Below the pieces are notes generated by a model. It saw nothing but the letters and a program-made list of their open reading frames with translations, searched no databases and was not told where the DNA came from. A stretch of DNA of 35,579 nucleotides from Comamonadaceae bacterium (GTDB lineage Bacteria > Pseudomonadota > Gammaproteobacteria > Burkholderiales > Burkholderiaceae_C). The position numbers and the translations under genes are program-made. Numbering within the stretch: position 1 is the stretch's first letter; every line of letters begins with the position of its first letter. This document shows positions 1-8,460 of this stretch, one piece after another. The stretch is from assembly GCA_947447615.1 (NCBI GenBank), contig CANFJQ010000015.1, positions 1 through 35,579 of the forward strand. The letters are read 5' to 3'.

Positions 1-3000
1 ACGACGGCGCAAGTGGCGGTCTTGGAGACACGCGATGCGGCCAGCTTGAGCACTAGCAGCGTTGCCGCTTTGGGTACGGCGCAGATAGTGGCCTTGCGCA
101 CCGACCAGGCGCAATTCCTGGCTACGCAGCAAGTAGTGGCTCTGGGTACAGCCCAAGTGGTAGCGCTACGGACCGACCAGGCGCAAGCCCTGGCTACGCA
201 GCAAGTGGTAGCTTTGGGCACGGCGCAAGTGGTGGCCCTTGAGACGCAAGACTTTGCATCCCTTAGCACCAACAGCATCGCTGCTTTGCTCACAAGCCAG
301 GTAGCGGCCTTGACCAGTGCCGAAATTGTGGCCTTGCGCACCGACCAGGCCTTTGCTTTGATCACGCAGCAGGTGGTGGCTTTGGGCACGGCGCAGATTG
401 CAGCTTTGGAGACGGCGGACATCTCGGCCATTAGCACGCGCAGCATTGCGGCCTTGGGTACGGCACAGATATTTGCGATCACCACGGCGCAGTCGCAGTC
501 CTTTGCCACGCAGCAGATCGTGGCCTTGGGCACCTCACAGATTGCAGCGCTAGAGACTCCGCAAGATGCGGTGGCGTTGTCGACCAACAGCATCGCTGCC
601 TTGCTGACAGCACAGGTAGTGGCCTTGACGACTACGCAAGCAGCGTCGCTGACCACTGCCCAGGCCTTTGCCTTGACCACGGCGCAGCTCGTGGGTATGG
701 AGACGCAAGACTTTGCAGCGCTAAACACCAGTTCCATTGCGGCGTTGCGGACACTGCAAGTGGTGGCTTTGACCACTGCGGACATCATCGCTTTGCGTAC
801 TGACCAAGCGCAAGCTTTTGCAACCCAGCAAGCCTTTGCCTTGACAACGGCGCAGTTTGTAGCGATGGAGACGCAAGACTTTGCGTCCCTCAATACAAAC
901 TCGGTTGTAGCCTTGCAGACGGCACAGCTAGTTGCATTGACGACGGCAGAGATCGTGGCCTTGACCAGTGCGCAGGCGCAAAGCCTGGCCACGCAGCAAG
1001 TCTTTGCACTGACCACAGCGCAGCTGGTGGCCTTGGAGACGCAAGACTTTGTGGCCCTGGTGACGGCCAACATCGTGGCCTTGCAGACGGCGCAGATTGC
1101 GGCCATTGCCACGGCGCAGGCCCAAGCCTTGCTCAGTGCGCAGGCTACTGCATTGATTACGCAGCAAGTCGCTGCCATCGTGACGGCGGACATTGCGGCC
1201 TTGACGACCGTGGTGGTGGCCAGCCTGAGCAGTGCCCAAGTGGTGGCCTTACGCACAGATCAGGCATTGGCCTTGACGACACAGCAGGCGGTGGCCCTGA
1301 CGACGGCGCAGCTCTTGGCGATGGAGACGCAAGACTTTGCGTCCCTGAGCACCGCATCGATAGCGGCCTTGGCGACCTACACGGTATCGGTGTTGAGCAG
1401 CGCCGACATCATTGCCCTGAGCACGGCGCAGGCGCAGGCGATTACGACGCAGCAGGCCTATGCTTTGACGACAGCGCAAGTGGCGGTCTTGGAGACACGC
1501 GATGCGGCCAGCTTGAGCACCAACAGCCTAGCGGCCTTGACTAGCGACCAGATCGTGGCCTTGCGCACGGACCAGGCGCTGGCCTTGACGACTGCGCAGG
1601 CGGTAGCCTTGACTACACCACAGCTGGCAGCCCTGGAGACGCAAGACTTTGTATCTCTGTCCACTAACAGCATGGCCGCCTTGCTCATCAGCCAAGTGGT
1701 GGCTTTCACCACCGCGCAAGCAGCGGCGCTGACCAGTGCCCAAGCCTTTGCCTTGACTACAGCCCAACTGCTGGGCATGGAGACGCGAGACTTTGCTTCG
1801 CTCAACACAAGCGCGGTTGCCGCGTTGCGGACGCTACAGGTAGTGGCGCTGACCAGCGACTACATCATTGCCTTGCGTACCGACCAGGCGCAGGCTTTGG
1901 TAACGCAACAGGTCTTTGCGCTGACAGCAGCGCAATTGGCGGCGATGGAGACGGCTGACTTTGCATCAATCAATACCAGCGCTATTGCCGCATTGCAGGC
2001 TGCGCAAGTGAGCACCTTGACCAGTGCTGACATCATTGCTTTGCGTACCGACCAGGCGCAGGCTTTGACGACACAGCAGGCAGTAGCATTGACGACCGCG
2101 CAACTCCTGGCCATGGAGACGCAAGACTTTGCGTCCCTTTCGACCAACAGCATCGCCGCCTTGCTAACGGCGCAGGTGGCAGGTTTGAGTAGCGCTGCAG
2201 TCATCGCCTTGCGCACCGACCAAGCCTTTGCTTTCACGACGCAACAGGTGGTGGCCTTGGATACGTCGCAGGTAGCTGCTTTGGAGACAGCGGACATCTC
2301 CGCCATCAGTACGCGCAGCATGGCCGCACTGGACACGGCGCAGATATTTGCGATCACGACGGCGCAGGCGCAAAGTCTTGCGACCCAGCAGGTAGTGGCC
2401 TTGGGCACATCACAAATTGCAGCGCTGGAGACGCCGCAAGACGCGGTAGCGTTGTCGACCAACAGCATTGCCGCCTTGCTGACCAGCCAGGTGGTGGCCT
2501 TGACAACTACGCAGGCAGCGTCGCTGACTACTGCCCAGGTCTTTGCGTTGACGACGGCGCAGTTGGTGGGCATGGAGACGGCAGACTTTGCGGCGATTAA
2601 AACCAGCGCGATTGCAGCGTTGCGGACACTGCAAGTAGTGGCACTGACCAGCGCGGACATCATTGCCTTGCGCACCGACCAGGCGCAAGCCTTAGCAACG
2701 CAGCAGGTCTTTGCATTGACTTCAGCCCAATTGGTGGCGATGGAGACGCAAGACTTTGCATCCATAAATACCAGCTCCATCGCTGCATTGCAGGCTGCGC
2801 AAGTGAGCGCTTTGACCAGTGCCGACGTCATCGCCCTGCGTACCGACCAGGCGCAAGCTTTGACGACGCAGCAGGCAGTGGCGATGACGACGGCCCAAGT
2901 TTTGGCGATGCAGACGCAAGACTTCGCAGCGCTGAGCACAGCAGCTATCCAGGCTTTGGCGACCTATACGGTTTCCGTGCTGACAACCGCTGAGATCATG

Positions 3001-3630
3001 GCCTTGCGTACGGATCAGGCCTATGCCTTGCGCAGTGACCAGACCTTTGCTTTGGCGACTGCGCAATTGGTGGCCTTGGAGACACAAGACTTTGCGGCCA
3101 TCAGCACGGCCGGCATTGCCGCGCTACGGACGCTGCAAATCGCTGCGTTGACCACCGCCGAGATCATGGCCTTTAGCAGTACCCAGACTGCGGCGCTGAT
3201 TTCACAGCAAGTATTCGCTATGGGTACATCGCAGATAGCCGCCATGGAAGCAACAGACTTTGCCGCCTTGAGCAGCGACAGTGTGATGAACCTGCAGACC
3301 AACCAGATCGTGGCCTTGACCACCGCAGACCTGGCGGCATTGGTGACATCCCAAGCGGTGGCTTTGATGACGAAGCAAATCGTGGCCTTGGAGACTTCGG
3401 ATTTGGCGGCGATCAATACCAGTAGCTTTGCAGCGCTGCTGACTTCGCAAATCGCGGCCCTGACTACGTCGCAAATTGCCACACTGACGACAGCCGAAAT
3501 GCGCGCCATGACTACGACGCAAATGCAGGGCATGACGACCAACGACATCGCGGCCTTGTCCACCACGCAGGTGGCGGCACTGACTACCTGCGGATTTACT
3601 GCGCTGCAAACCCAGGCCTTGAGCGCCAAC
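1..3630 (+). repeat. Degenerate 24-bp (8-aa) tandem coding repeat, arranged in a 168-bp (7-octad) higher-order repeat with 144-, 216- and 288-bp variants
   Basis: Marker 'gagac(g/a)' (Leu/Met-Glu-Thr) at 25, 241, 409, 553, 700, 868, 1036, 1324, 1492, 1636, 1780, 1948, 2116, 2284, 2428, 2575. Spacings are multiples of 24, mostly 168 or 144, apart from two 147-bp steps at 553-700 and 2428-2575. Confidence 0.93.
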
Positions 3631-4785
3631 GCCAAACTGGTCTATACGCCTATCGTGCTGGACTTGAACGGCAATGGCATCACGACCCTGGCGATGGCCG
3701 ATGGCGTGCAGTTCGACTTGTTGGCCAGCGGTCAGCCAGTGCAGACTGGTTGGGTCGCGCCAAGCGATGGCTTATTGGTGCGTGACCTCAATGCCGATGG
3801 AACGATTAACAACGGTACCGAGTTGTTTGGTAATGCCACGGTGCTGGCCGACGGCAGCACAGCGACCGATGGTTACCAAGCCCTGGCCGAGCTCGACAGC
3901 AACCATGACGGCGTGATCAGTAGCGCCGATGCGGCTTACAGCCAGCTGGGCGTTTGGGTCGATGCCAATTCAGACGGTATCAGCGAAGCCGGTGAGGTTC
4001 AAAGCCTGACTGCGCTGGGTATCACTGAAATATCGGTGACGGCGCAGGTCACCGACACCCAGGACCATGGCAATACCATCGGTTTGACATCCAGTTACCA
4101 AACTGCGGACGGCGTGAGCCATCTGGCAGGTGACGTGTGGTTTGCCGCGCAGGATGCAGCCAGCTATGCGGCATTGAGCGCACTGAACACGGCAGCTGTG
4201 GCAGCTTTGCGTACCGATCAGCTCAGTGCCTTGAGCACCGTGCAAGTACAAGCACTGACCACCGGGGAATTGGCGGCATTGCAAACCCAAGCTGTGTCTG
4301 CCTTGGGCGGTACGGATGGATTGCCATCTATGGTCGCAGAATCAGTGAGGTCCGCCAGTGCCTATGTGGCGCAGGCGGCGGTCGCTAGCGACCAGGCTAC
4401 TAATGAGCCATCCCAAGACGCAGCGGTGGCGCTAGCGTTAGCGACTGGTTTGGCGCAGCGTACCAGCGCCTTGGCGCAAGCCATCGGCACTTTTGACGCA
4501 GCGGGCGGGCCGCGCGGCGTGGCCACACCAAGCCTGAATGCGCCAGTGGATTCTTACAGTGCCACCATGCGCTCGGCCAGCTTGGCGGTTGGCAATTTGG
4601 TCGATCAAATGCGCAGCTTTGAAACCCAAGCCACAAGCGCCGGCGCAGTACAGGCTGGCATGGGGACCGCGCCGCCGTCTGCCTTGACAGCGATGCAAGT
4701 GGCGCCCATAGGTATGTTGGACCCCTTGAAGCCGACAGCGACCAACGACTTTGCCAATCTCTCGGGCATTGACTTCAAGCGCTAG
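1..4785 (+). CDS. Giant octapeptide-repeat protein with C-terminal DxNxDG (EF-hand/dockerin-like) putative calcium-binding domain; 5' end truncated by the window
   Basis: Open frame 13..4785. Bases 1-12 (acg acg gcg caa = TTAQ) continue the repeat in frame, so the GTG at 13 is not the real start. About 150 units of xxALxTxQ, then PIVLDLNGNGI...DGLLVRDLNADGTINNGTELFG...DSNHDGVISSADAAY...DANSDGISEAGEVQSL. Confidence 0.9.
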   Translation, partial: TTAQVAVLETRDAASLSTSSVAALGTAQIVALRTDQAQFLATQQVVALGTAQVVALRTDQAQALATQQVVALGTAQVVALETQDFASLSTNSIAALLTSQVAALTSAEIVALRTDQAFALITQQVVALGTAQIAALETADISAISTRSIAALGTAQIFAITTAQSQSFATQQIVALGTSQIAALETPQDAVALSTNSIAALLTAQVVALTTTQAASLTTAQAFALTTAQLVGMETQDFAALNTSSIAALRTLQVVALTTADIIALRTDQAQAFATQQAFALTTAQFVAMETQDFASLNTNSVVALQTAQLVALTTAEIVALTSAQAQSLATQQVFALTTAQLVALETQDFVALVTANIVALQTAQIAAIATAQAQALLSAQATALITQQVAAIVTADIAALTTVVVASLSSAQVVALRTDQALALTTQQAVALTTAQLLAMETQDFASLSTASIAALATYTVSVLSSADIIALSTAQAQAITTQQAYALTTAQVAVLETRDAASLSTNSLAALTSDQIVALRTDQALALTTAQAVALTTPQLAALETQDFVSLSTNSMAALLISQVVAFTTAQAAALTSAQAFALTTAQLLGMETRDFASLNTSAVAALRTLQVVALTSDYIIALRTDQAQALVTQQVFALTAAQLAAMETADFASINTSAIAALQAAQVSTLTSADIIALRTDQAQALTTQQAVALTTAQLLAMETQDFASLSTNSIAALLTAQVAGLSSAAVIALRTDQAFAFTTQQVVALDTSQVAALETADISAISTRSMAALDTAQIFAITTAQAQSLATQQVVALGTSQIAALETPQDAVALSTNSIAALLTSQVVALTTTQAASLTTAQVFALTTAQLVGMETADFAAIKTSAIAALRTLQVVALTSADIIALRTDQAQALATQQVFALTSAQLVAMETQDFASINTSSIAALQAAQVSALTSADVIALRTDQAQALTTQQAVAMTTAQVLAMQTQDFAALSTAAIQALATYTVSVLTTAEIMALRTDQAYALRSDQTFALATAQLVALETQDFAAISTAGIAALRTLQIAALTTAEIMAFSSTQTAALISQQVFAMGTSQIAAMEATDFAALSSDSVMNLQTNQIVALTTADLAALVTSQAVALMTKQIVALETSDLAAINTSSFAALLTSQIAALTTSQIATLTTAEMRAMTTTQMQGMTTNDIAALSTTQVAALTTCGFTALQTQALSANAKLVYTPIVLDLNGNGITTLAMADGVQFDLLASGQPVQTGWVAPSDGLLVRDLNADGTINNGTELFGNATVLADGSTATDGYQALAELDSNHDGVISSADAAYSQLGVWVDANSDGISEAGEVQSLTALGITEISVTAQVTDTQDHGNTIGLTSSYQTADGVSHLAGDVWFAAQDAASYAALSALNTAAVAALRTDQLSALSTVQVQALTTGELAALQTQAVSALGGTDGLPSMVAESVRSASAYVAQAAVASDQATNEPSQDAAVALALATGLAQRTSALAQAIGTFDAAGGPRGVATPSLNAPVDSYSATMRSASLAVGNLVDQMRSFETQATSAGAVQAGMGTAPPSALTAMQVAPIGMLDPLKPTATNDFANLSGIDFKR
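3649..4140 (+). other. Domain within the repeat protein: DxNxDG-rich putative Ca2+-binding module of the type found in large secreted/RTX-associated proteins
   Basis: PIVLDLNGNGI, DLNADGTINNGTELFG, DSNHDGVISSADAAY, DANSDGISEAGEVQSLTALGITEISV. Confidence 0.75.
4150..4308 (+). repeat. Second short octad array after the Ca-binding module
   Basis: AALSALNTAAVAALRTDQLSALSTVQVQALTTGELAALQTQAVSALGG follows the same L-x-T-x-Q octad. Confidence 0.8.
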
Positions 4786-4906
4786 CCCCGGTGAGCAAAG
4801 GGATCGGCGGAGGCGACCAGCTAGCCTATAACGCTGCCAACCGAAGAGCCAAGCAGCGGGGCTAGTGCGCTACGCGCCTGCCTTGTTTGGTACTGGCGTA
4901 AGTGGC

Positions 4907-5713
4907 TCAGACTGGCGGTGGGGCTCCATACCACTGCGGCGGAAGCACCAATTCATCGCGGCTGCGGTAACAGGCATTGTCCAGCGGGTGGGGGAATTCT
5001 CGGCAGAAGTCCAAAGCGGGCGAGCGGTCCCTGCGCAACAAGGTGATTTCAAAAAATTGCGGTGCCGCAAACCCGTTGAGATTGAGCAAAGCGCCGTGGT
5101 TATTGGGATGGTTGTGTACCACATAAAAATCAGCCAGGACTTTTTCAAACATGGCTTCTACGGTATTAAAAAACAGCGGATGCGCCCAGCATTCGACATA
5201 GTGGATTTCCAGTACGATGATGCGAAAACGCCGGAGCAATTCTTGTGGCGTGGCCAAGAGGGTCAGGTACTCGCCACCTTCAATATCCATTTGCAATAAA
5301 AAATCATGCTCTAGCTGGTATTCAGCCTGGCTTTTTACCCATGCTTCCAAGGTAATGTGTATTGGGTTGTTATTGGGCCCCAGGAATTTTTTGATAAAGG
5401 ACTTGGGCTGGAAATTAGCGGGTGGCCCATCGACCGAATAGTCGGCAAGGTGCGAGCCGATGCCGGTTTTTTGCAGCAAGTCCAGTTCAAAGCTCGAGTT
5501 CACCTCCACGCCGGGCGAAAAGCAAGCGGAAATACCGCTTAAATCATCGGGCACCAAATAGCCGCCATCGTGTGCGCTGCCGATGCGAATCAGGGGAAAG
5601 CGCGTCTGGACAGGGCGCATGGCCTGGGCCAATTGCAGCAATCGCTGGGTAGGGGTGGCGTTTTCGACGTAGACGCCGTTTTGGTACAAGGCCAGGGATT
5701 TAATCGGTTCCAA
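4907..5713 (-). CDS. FkbM-family (Methyltransf_21-like) SAM-dependent methyltransferase
   Basis: ORF 268 aa; RIGSAHDGGYLVPDDL...FSPGVEV...LLQMDIEGGEYLTLL...IIVLEIHYVE. Clear paralog of 6912..7715. Confidence 0.72.
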   Translation of the reverse strand: MEPIKSLALYQNGVYVENATPTQRLLQLAQAMRPVQTRFPLIRIGSAHDGGYLVPDDLSGISACFSPGVEVNSSFELDLLQKTGIGSHLADYSVDGPPANFQPKSFIKKFLGPNNNPIHITLEAWVKSQAEYQLEHDFLLQMDIEGGEYLTLLATPQELLRRFRIIVLEIHYVECWAHPLFFNTVEAMFEKVLADFYVVHNHPNNHGALLNLNGFAAPQFFEITLLRRDRSPALDFCREFPHPLDNACYRSRDELVLPPQWYGAPPPV

Positions 5714-5782
5714 GGGCTACTCCGCTTTGCATTTGATCATGATGGTGGTGTTCAGGTACAGATGCCAAGAGCTAATGCGAAA

Positions 5783-6889
5783 TCAGCTTGCGCGCGGCGC
5801 CAAGGTGCGATTTGCAGCTGGCCCCAACGCTTGAAGGAACTGTAGTATTTTGTCCGCCGTGCGGTCCCAGCAATAGTGCTGGCGCACATAGTCGGAGCCG
5901 CCCAAACCTGAGGCACCGGGCAGGGCGGCAGCCGCCAAAATGCGCTGCGCCATATCTTCAACATCCGGATAGGCCCATTGCCCATAATCGCCATCGCTAT
6001 GCCCCACGGCATCTTTGAAAGCTTGGCAGTCCACTGGGGCGAGGGTGGTTTTGATAATCTCAGCCTCCGTCAGGAAACCCAGGTATTCGGAGTGGCCGCC
6101 AAAGCGTGTGCTGATGCATGGCACACCGCAGGCGATGGCTTCAATCAGCGGCAGGCTCCAGCCTTCGCAGCGCGAGGGATGCAAAAAATAGTCCGCCGAG
6201 TAATACAGCATACGCATTTGTTCGCGCGAAAAATTGCCGGTATAGACCACGATATTGAATTGGCTTTGGTATTGCTGCACCAGTTGGATGAACTCGGGGT
6301 GGAGCACGGCGTTGGTGCCGTTGATCCAGTCGGACTTGGTGAGCAACTCTAGTTGTGCGCCTTGCGCCACAGCGATACGCAGTGCCTCAAAGGCTTCGCG
6401 GTAGCCTTTTTTTTGCTCGTATTTACCCACCATCAGAAATTTGGTTTTGCCAACTGGCGCCGCGGGCGGCTTGCCGTAGGGGTTGTAAAACTTGGGGTCC
6501 ACGCCTTCGGGTACTACAAAAATTTTGCTGCCATCCATGCCGCGCTCGAGCAGGATGTCGCGGCCCCAGTGGCTGGTGGCGAATACATAGTGAAAACTTT
6601 CCAACCACTGCTCATAGCCGGGGTTGGGACGGCTGGCGTCGAACACGCACCAGTAAATCTTGGTTCCCTTCAGGTTGTTGGCATACACCTCGGGGAAAAA
6701 GAAGATATTGACGTCGCTGTCCATGCTGTCAGACACCGCTGCCTGCACTTCGTCAATGTAGTTGTGCTTGATCAGCTGCACCTGGATCGCTTCAAATTGG
6801 AAGGCCTGCAAGGCTTTCACCGTTTGGGAGCAATGGGTCCCGACGCCGGTGGGGCTGTCAACGCCAAAAAAGCGGATACGTGGAAACAT
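5783..6889 (-). CDS. Glycosyltransferase, GT4-like (GT-B)
   Basis: ORF 368 aa; VPEGVDPKFYNP, KFLMVGKYEQKKGYREAFEAL, FLHPSRCEGWSLPLIEAIACGVPCISTRFGGHSEYL (typical GT4 E-x7-E donor region). Confidence 0.88.
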   Translation of the reverse strand: MFPRIRFFGVDSPTGVGTHCSQTVKALQAFQFEAIQVQLIKHNYIDEVQAAVSDSMDSDVNIFFFPEVYANNLKGTKIYWCVFDASRPNPGYEQWLESFHYVFATSHWGRDILLERGMDGSKIFVVPEGVDPKFYNPYGKPPAAPVGKTKFLMVGKYEQKKGYREAFEALRIAVAQGAQLELLTKSDWINGTNAVLHPEFIQLVQQYQSQFNIVVYTGNFSREQMRMLYYSADYFLHPSRCEGWSLPLIEAIACGVPCISTRFGGHSEYLGFLTEAEIIKTTLAPVDCQAFKDAVGHSDGDYGQWAYPDVEDMAQRILAAAALPGASGLGGSDYVRQHYCWDRTADKILQFLQALGPAANRTLAPRAS

Positions 6890-6911
6890 GCGGAACTTGA
6901 TCTAAATCGAT

Positions 6912-7715
6912 TTAGCTGCGCACGCGTGGCACCCAGCATTGGCCCCAGTCCAGGGGTGGCATATTGTTGACGTTGGGAAAGTCCAGCGGATGCGGGGTGG
7001 CAGCGATGGCGCCAGGCGCGGCGCGGCTGCGGCTCAGCAAAGTGAGCTCGAAAATACGCGGTGCGACAAAACCATTCATATCCACCAGGCCCATAGCGTT
7101 ATTGGGGTGGCTGTGGACGATAAAGTGCGAACGAAGCAGTTTGGTGAAAGTGGCTTCCACGATGTTGAGGAAGTCTCCATGGCCCCAGCTCTCTACCGAA
7201 TGGAACTCGATGACCATGATGCGAAACTTGGCGAGTACGCTGGACGGGCAGGCCAGAAGGGTTTCGTATTCAGCGCCTTCCACGTCCATTTGCAAAATCA
7301 ATTCGTCATTTTTGGCATGCGGTTCAAACTGAGTAACCCAGTCTTCTAAGGCCACATGGTGGCCTGCTGTATTGCCGCCCACAAATTTTTTGACAAAGGA
7401 CAGGGCCTGCAAACCATCGGGCACCTTGTCAACACTGTAGTCGGCTAGATGCGAACCGATACCGCGCTTGAGCAAGTCGGTTTCAAAGGTCGCAAAGGTA
7501 TCGACACCAGGAGAAAAGCAGGCTTTGATGTCTTGTAAATCGTCTGGCACCAAGTAACCGCCATCGGCCGCTGAACCCATGCGCACCAAGGGAAATTGCG
7601 ACTGCTGCGGGTGCAGCTTTTGCGCCAGCGCATCCAAACGGCTGGTCGGCGGCATGGGATCGACAAATATGCCTTGCGAAAACATGTCGTAGCGAAAATG
7701 GCCAGGTGCTTGCAT
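6912..7715 (-). CDS. FkbM-family (Methyltransf_21-like) SAM-dependent methyltransferase, paralog of 4907..5713
   Basis: ORF 267 aa; RMGSAADGGYLVPDDL...CFSPGVDTF...GIGSHLADYSVD...LILQMDVEGAEYETLLA. Confidence 0.72.
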   Translation of the reverse strand: MQAPGHFRYDMFSQGIFVDPMPPTSRLDALAQKLHPQQSQFPLVRMGSAADGGYLVPDDLQDIKACFSPGVDTFATFETDLLKRGIGSHLADYSVDKVPDGLQALSFVKKFVGGNTAGHHVALEDWVTQFEPHAKNDELILQMDVEGAEYETLLACPSSVLAKFRIMVIEFHSVESWGHGDFLNIVEATFTKLLRSHFIVHSHPNNAMGLVDMNGFVAPRIFELTLLSRSRAAPGAIAATPHPLDFPNVNNMPPLDWGQCWVPRVRS

Positions 7716-7728
7716 GGGGCGCTTTCAA

Positions 7729-8451
7729 TCAGGAGGGTAGGCTGCTTTTGATGGTGTGCACGATCTCGTTGTTAGATACAAACAACGCATCATTGGCAAA
7801 TTTGTGCAGCAAAGAAAATCCGGGGAGGCAGGCGCTTAAGGTGGCGAAATTGATTTGCCCTTCGTACCATTCGTCGTCGCTAAATTCGGTATAAAAAAAC
7901 CGCGTCCGGCTTAAGACCTGCTGCGCACCTACCAGCAGATCGCTTTCTGCGCCTTGCACGTCGGCCCAAATGAAATCCACCGTGCCAATCTGCTTAGCGG
8001 CTGCCCAGTCGTCCAAGCGCATCATGGGCACCGGAATTTGGCGCTCAAACTTTACCCACGGCCAGACGTCTAAATGCGTCTTGGGCTTGCGGATGGAGCC
8101 TGAATGGTCCCAACCCTGCGGGTCGATATGTTCAGCCCCCGAGCTTTGGTGAAACATCACGGTGCCGTTGTCAGCGCCAATCGCAATCTCTTCCAAACTC
8201 ACCAGCGGGCTGTGTATATGGGATTTGAATTTTTGGATCGCGCGCGGGTCCGGCTCGAAACAAATGATGCGGGTGTTAGGCATGTGGTGGATAAATTCTG
8301 CCGTGGTCTGTCCGCTGTTAGCGCCGACTTCAAATACCAATGGTGACCCGCTACCGCTTCCGACCAAATGGCTTACTTCCTGTACCGACAATGACTCGCC
8401 AAAGGAAAGCTGCCGCAAGGCGCGGTAGGCGTTAACAAGGTCGGGATGCAT
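7729..8451 (-). CDS. FkbM-family methyltransferase (more canonical)
   Basis: ORF 240 aa; LVFEVGANSGQTTAEFIHHMPNTRIICFEPDPRAIQKF...IAIGADNGTVMFHQSSG...WADVQGAESDLLVGAQQVL. Confidence 0.82.
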   Translation of the reverse strand: MHPDLVNAYRALRQLSFGESLSVQEVSHLVGSGSGSPLVFEVGANSGQTTAEFIHHMPNTRIICFEPDPRAIQKFKSHIHSPLVSLEEIAIGADNGTVMFHQSSGAEHIDPQGWDHSGSIRKPKTHLDVWPWVKFERQIPVPMMRLDDWAAAKQIGTVDFIWADVQGAESDLLVGAQQVLSRTRFFYTEFSDDEWYEGQINFATLSACLPGFSLLHKFANDALFVSNNEIVHTIKSSLPS

Positions 8452-8460
8452 AGGATGTCC

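Noticed and set aside
1860-2939. 359-aa minus-strand ORF opposite the octad repeats (and others: 928..1239, 1458..1808, 2722..3087, 3021..3635)
   Set aside because: Periodic sense sequence rarely uses TTA/CTA/TCA codons in the relevant phase, so antisense frames stay open. Translations are low-complexity Cys/Ala/Ser or Arg/Gln/His repeats with no domain.
1-3630. TAL-effector-like DNA-binding repeats (QVVALET... resembles LTPEQVVAIAS...QALETVQ)
   Set aside because: Period is 8/56 aa, not 33-35, and there is no RVD-type hypervariable pair or TALE helical layout.
1-3630. CRISPR array or non-coding satellite
   Set aside because: Repeats are an uninterrupted reading frame with synonymous variation; no constant repeat with unique spacers.
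3649-4785. Classical RTX toxin/haemolysin call
   Set aside because: No GGxGxDxUx nonapeptides, no toxin domain and no hly/tolC genes visible; only a DxNxDG module of the kind shared by many secreted proteins.
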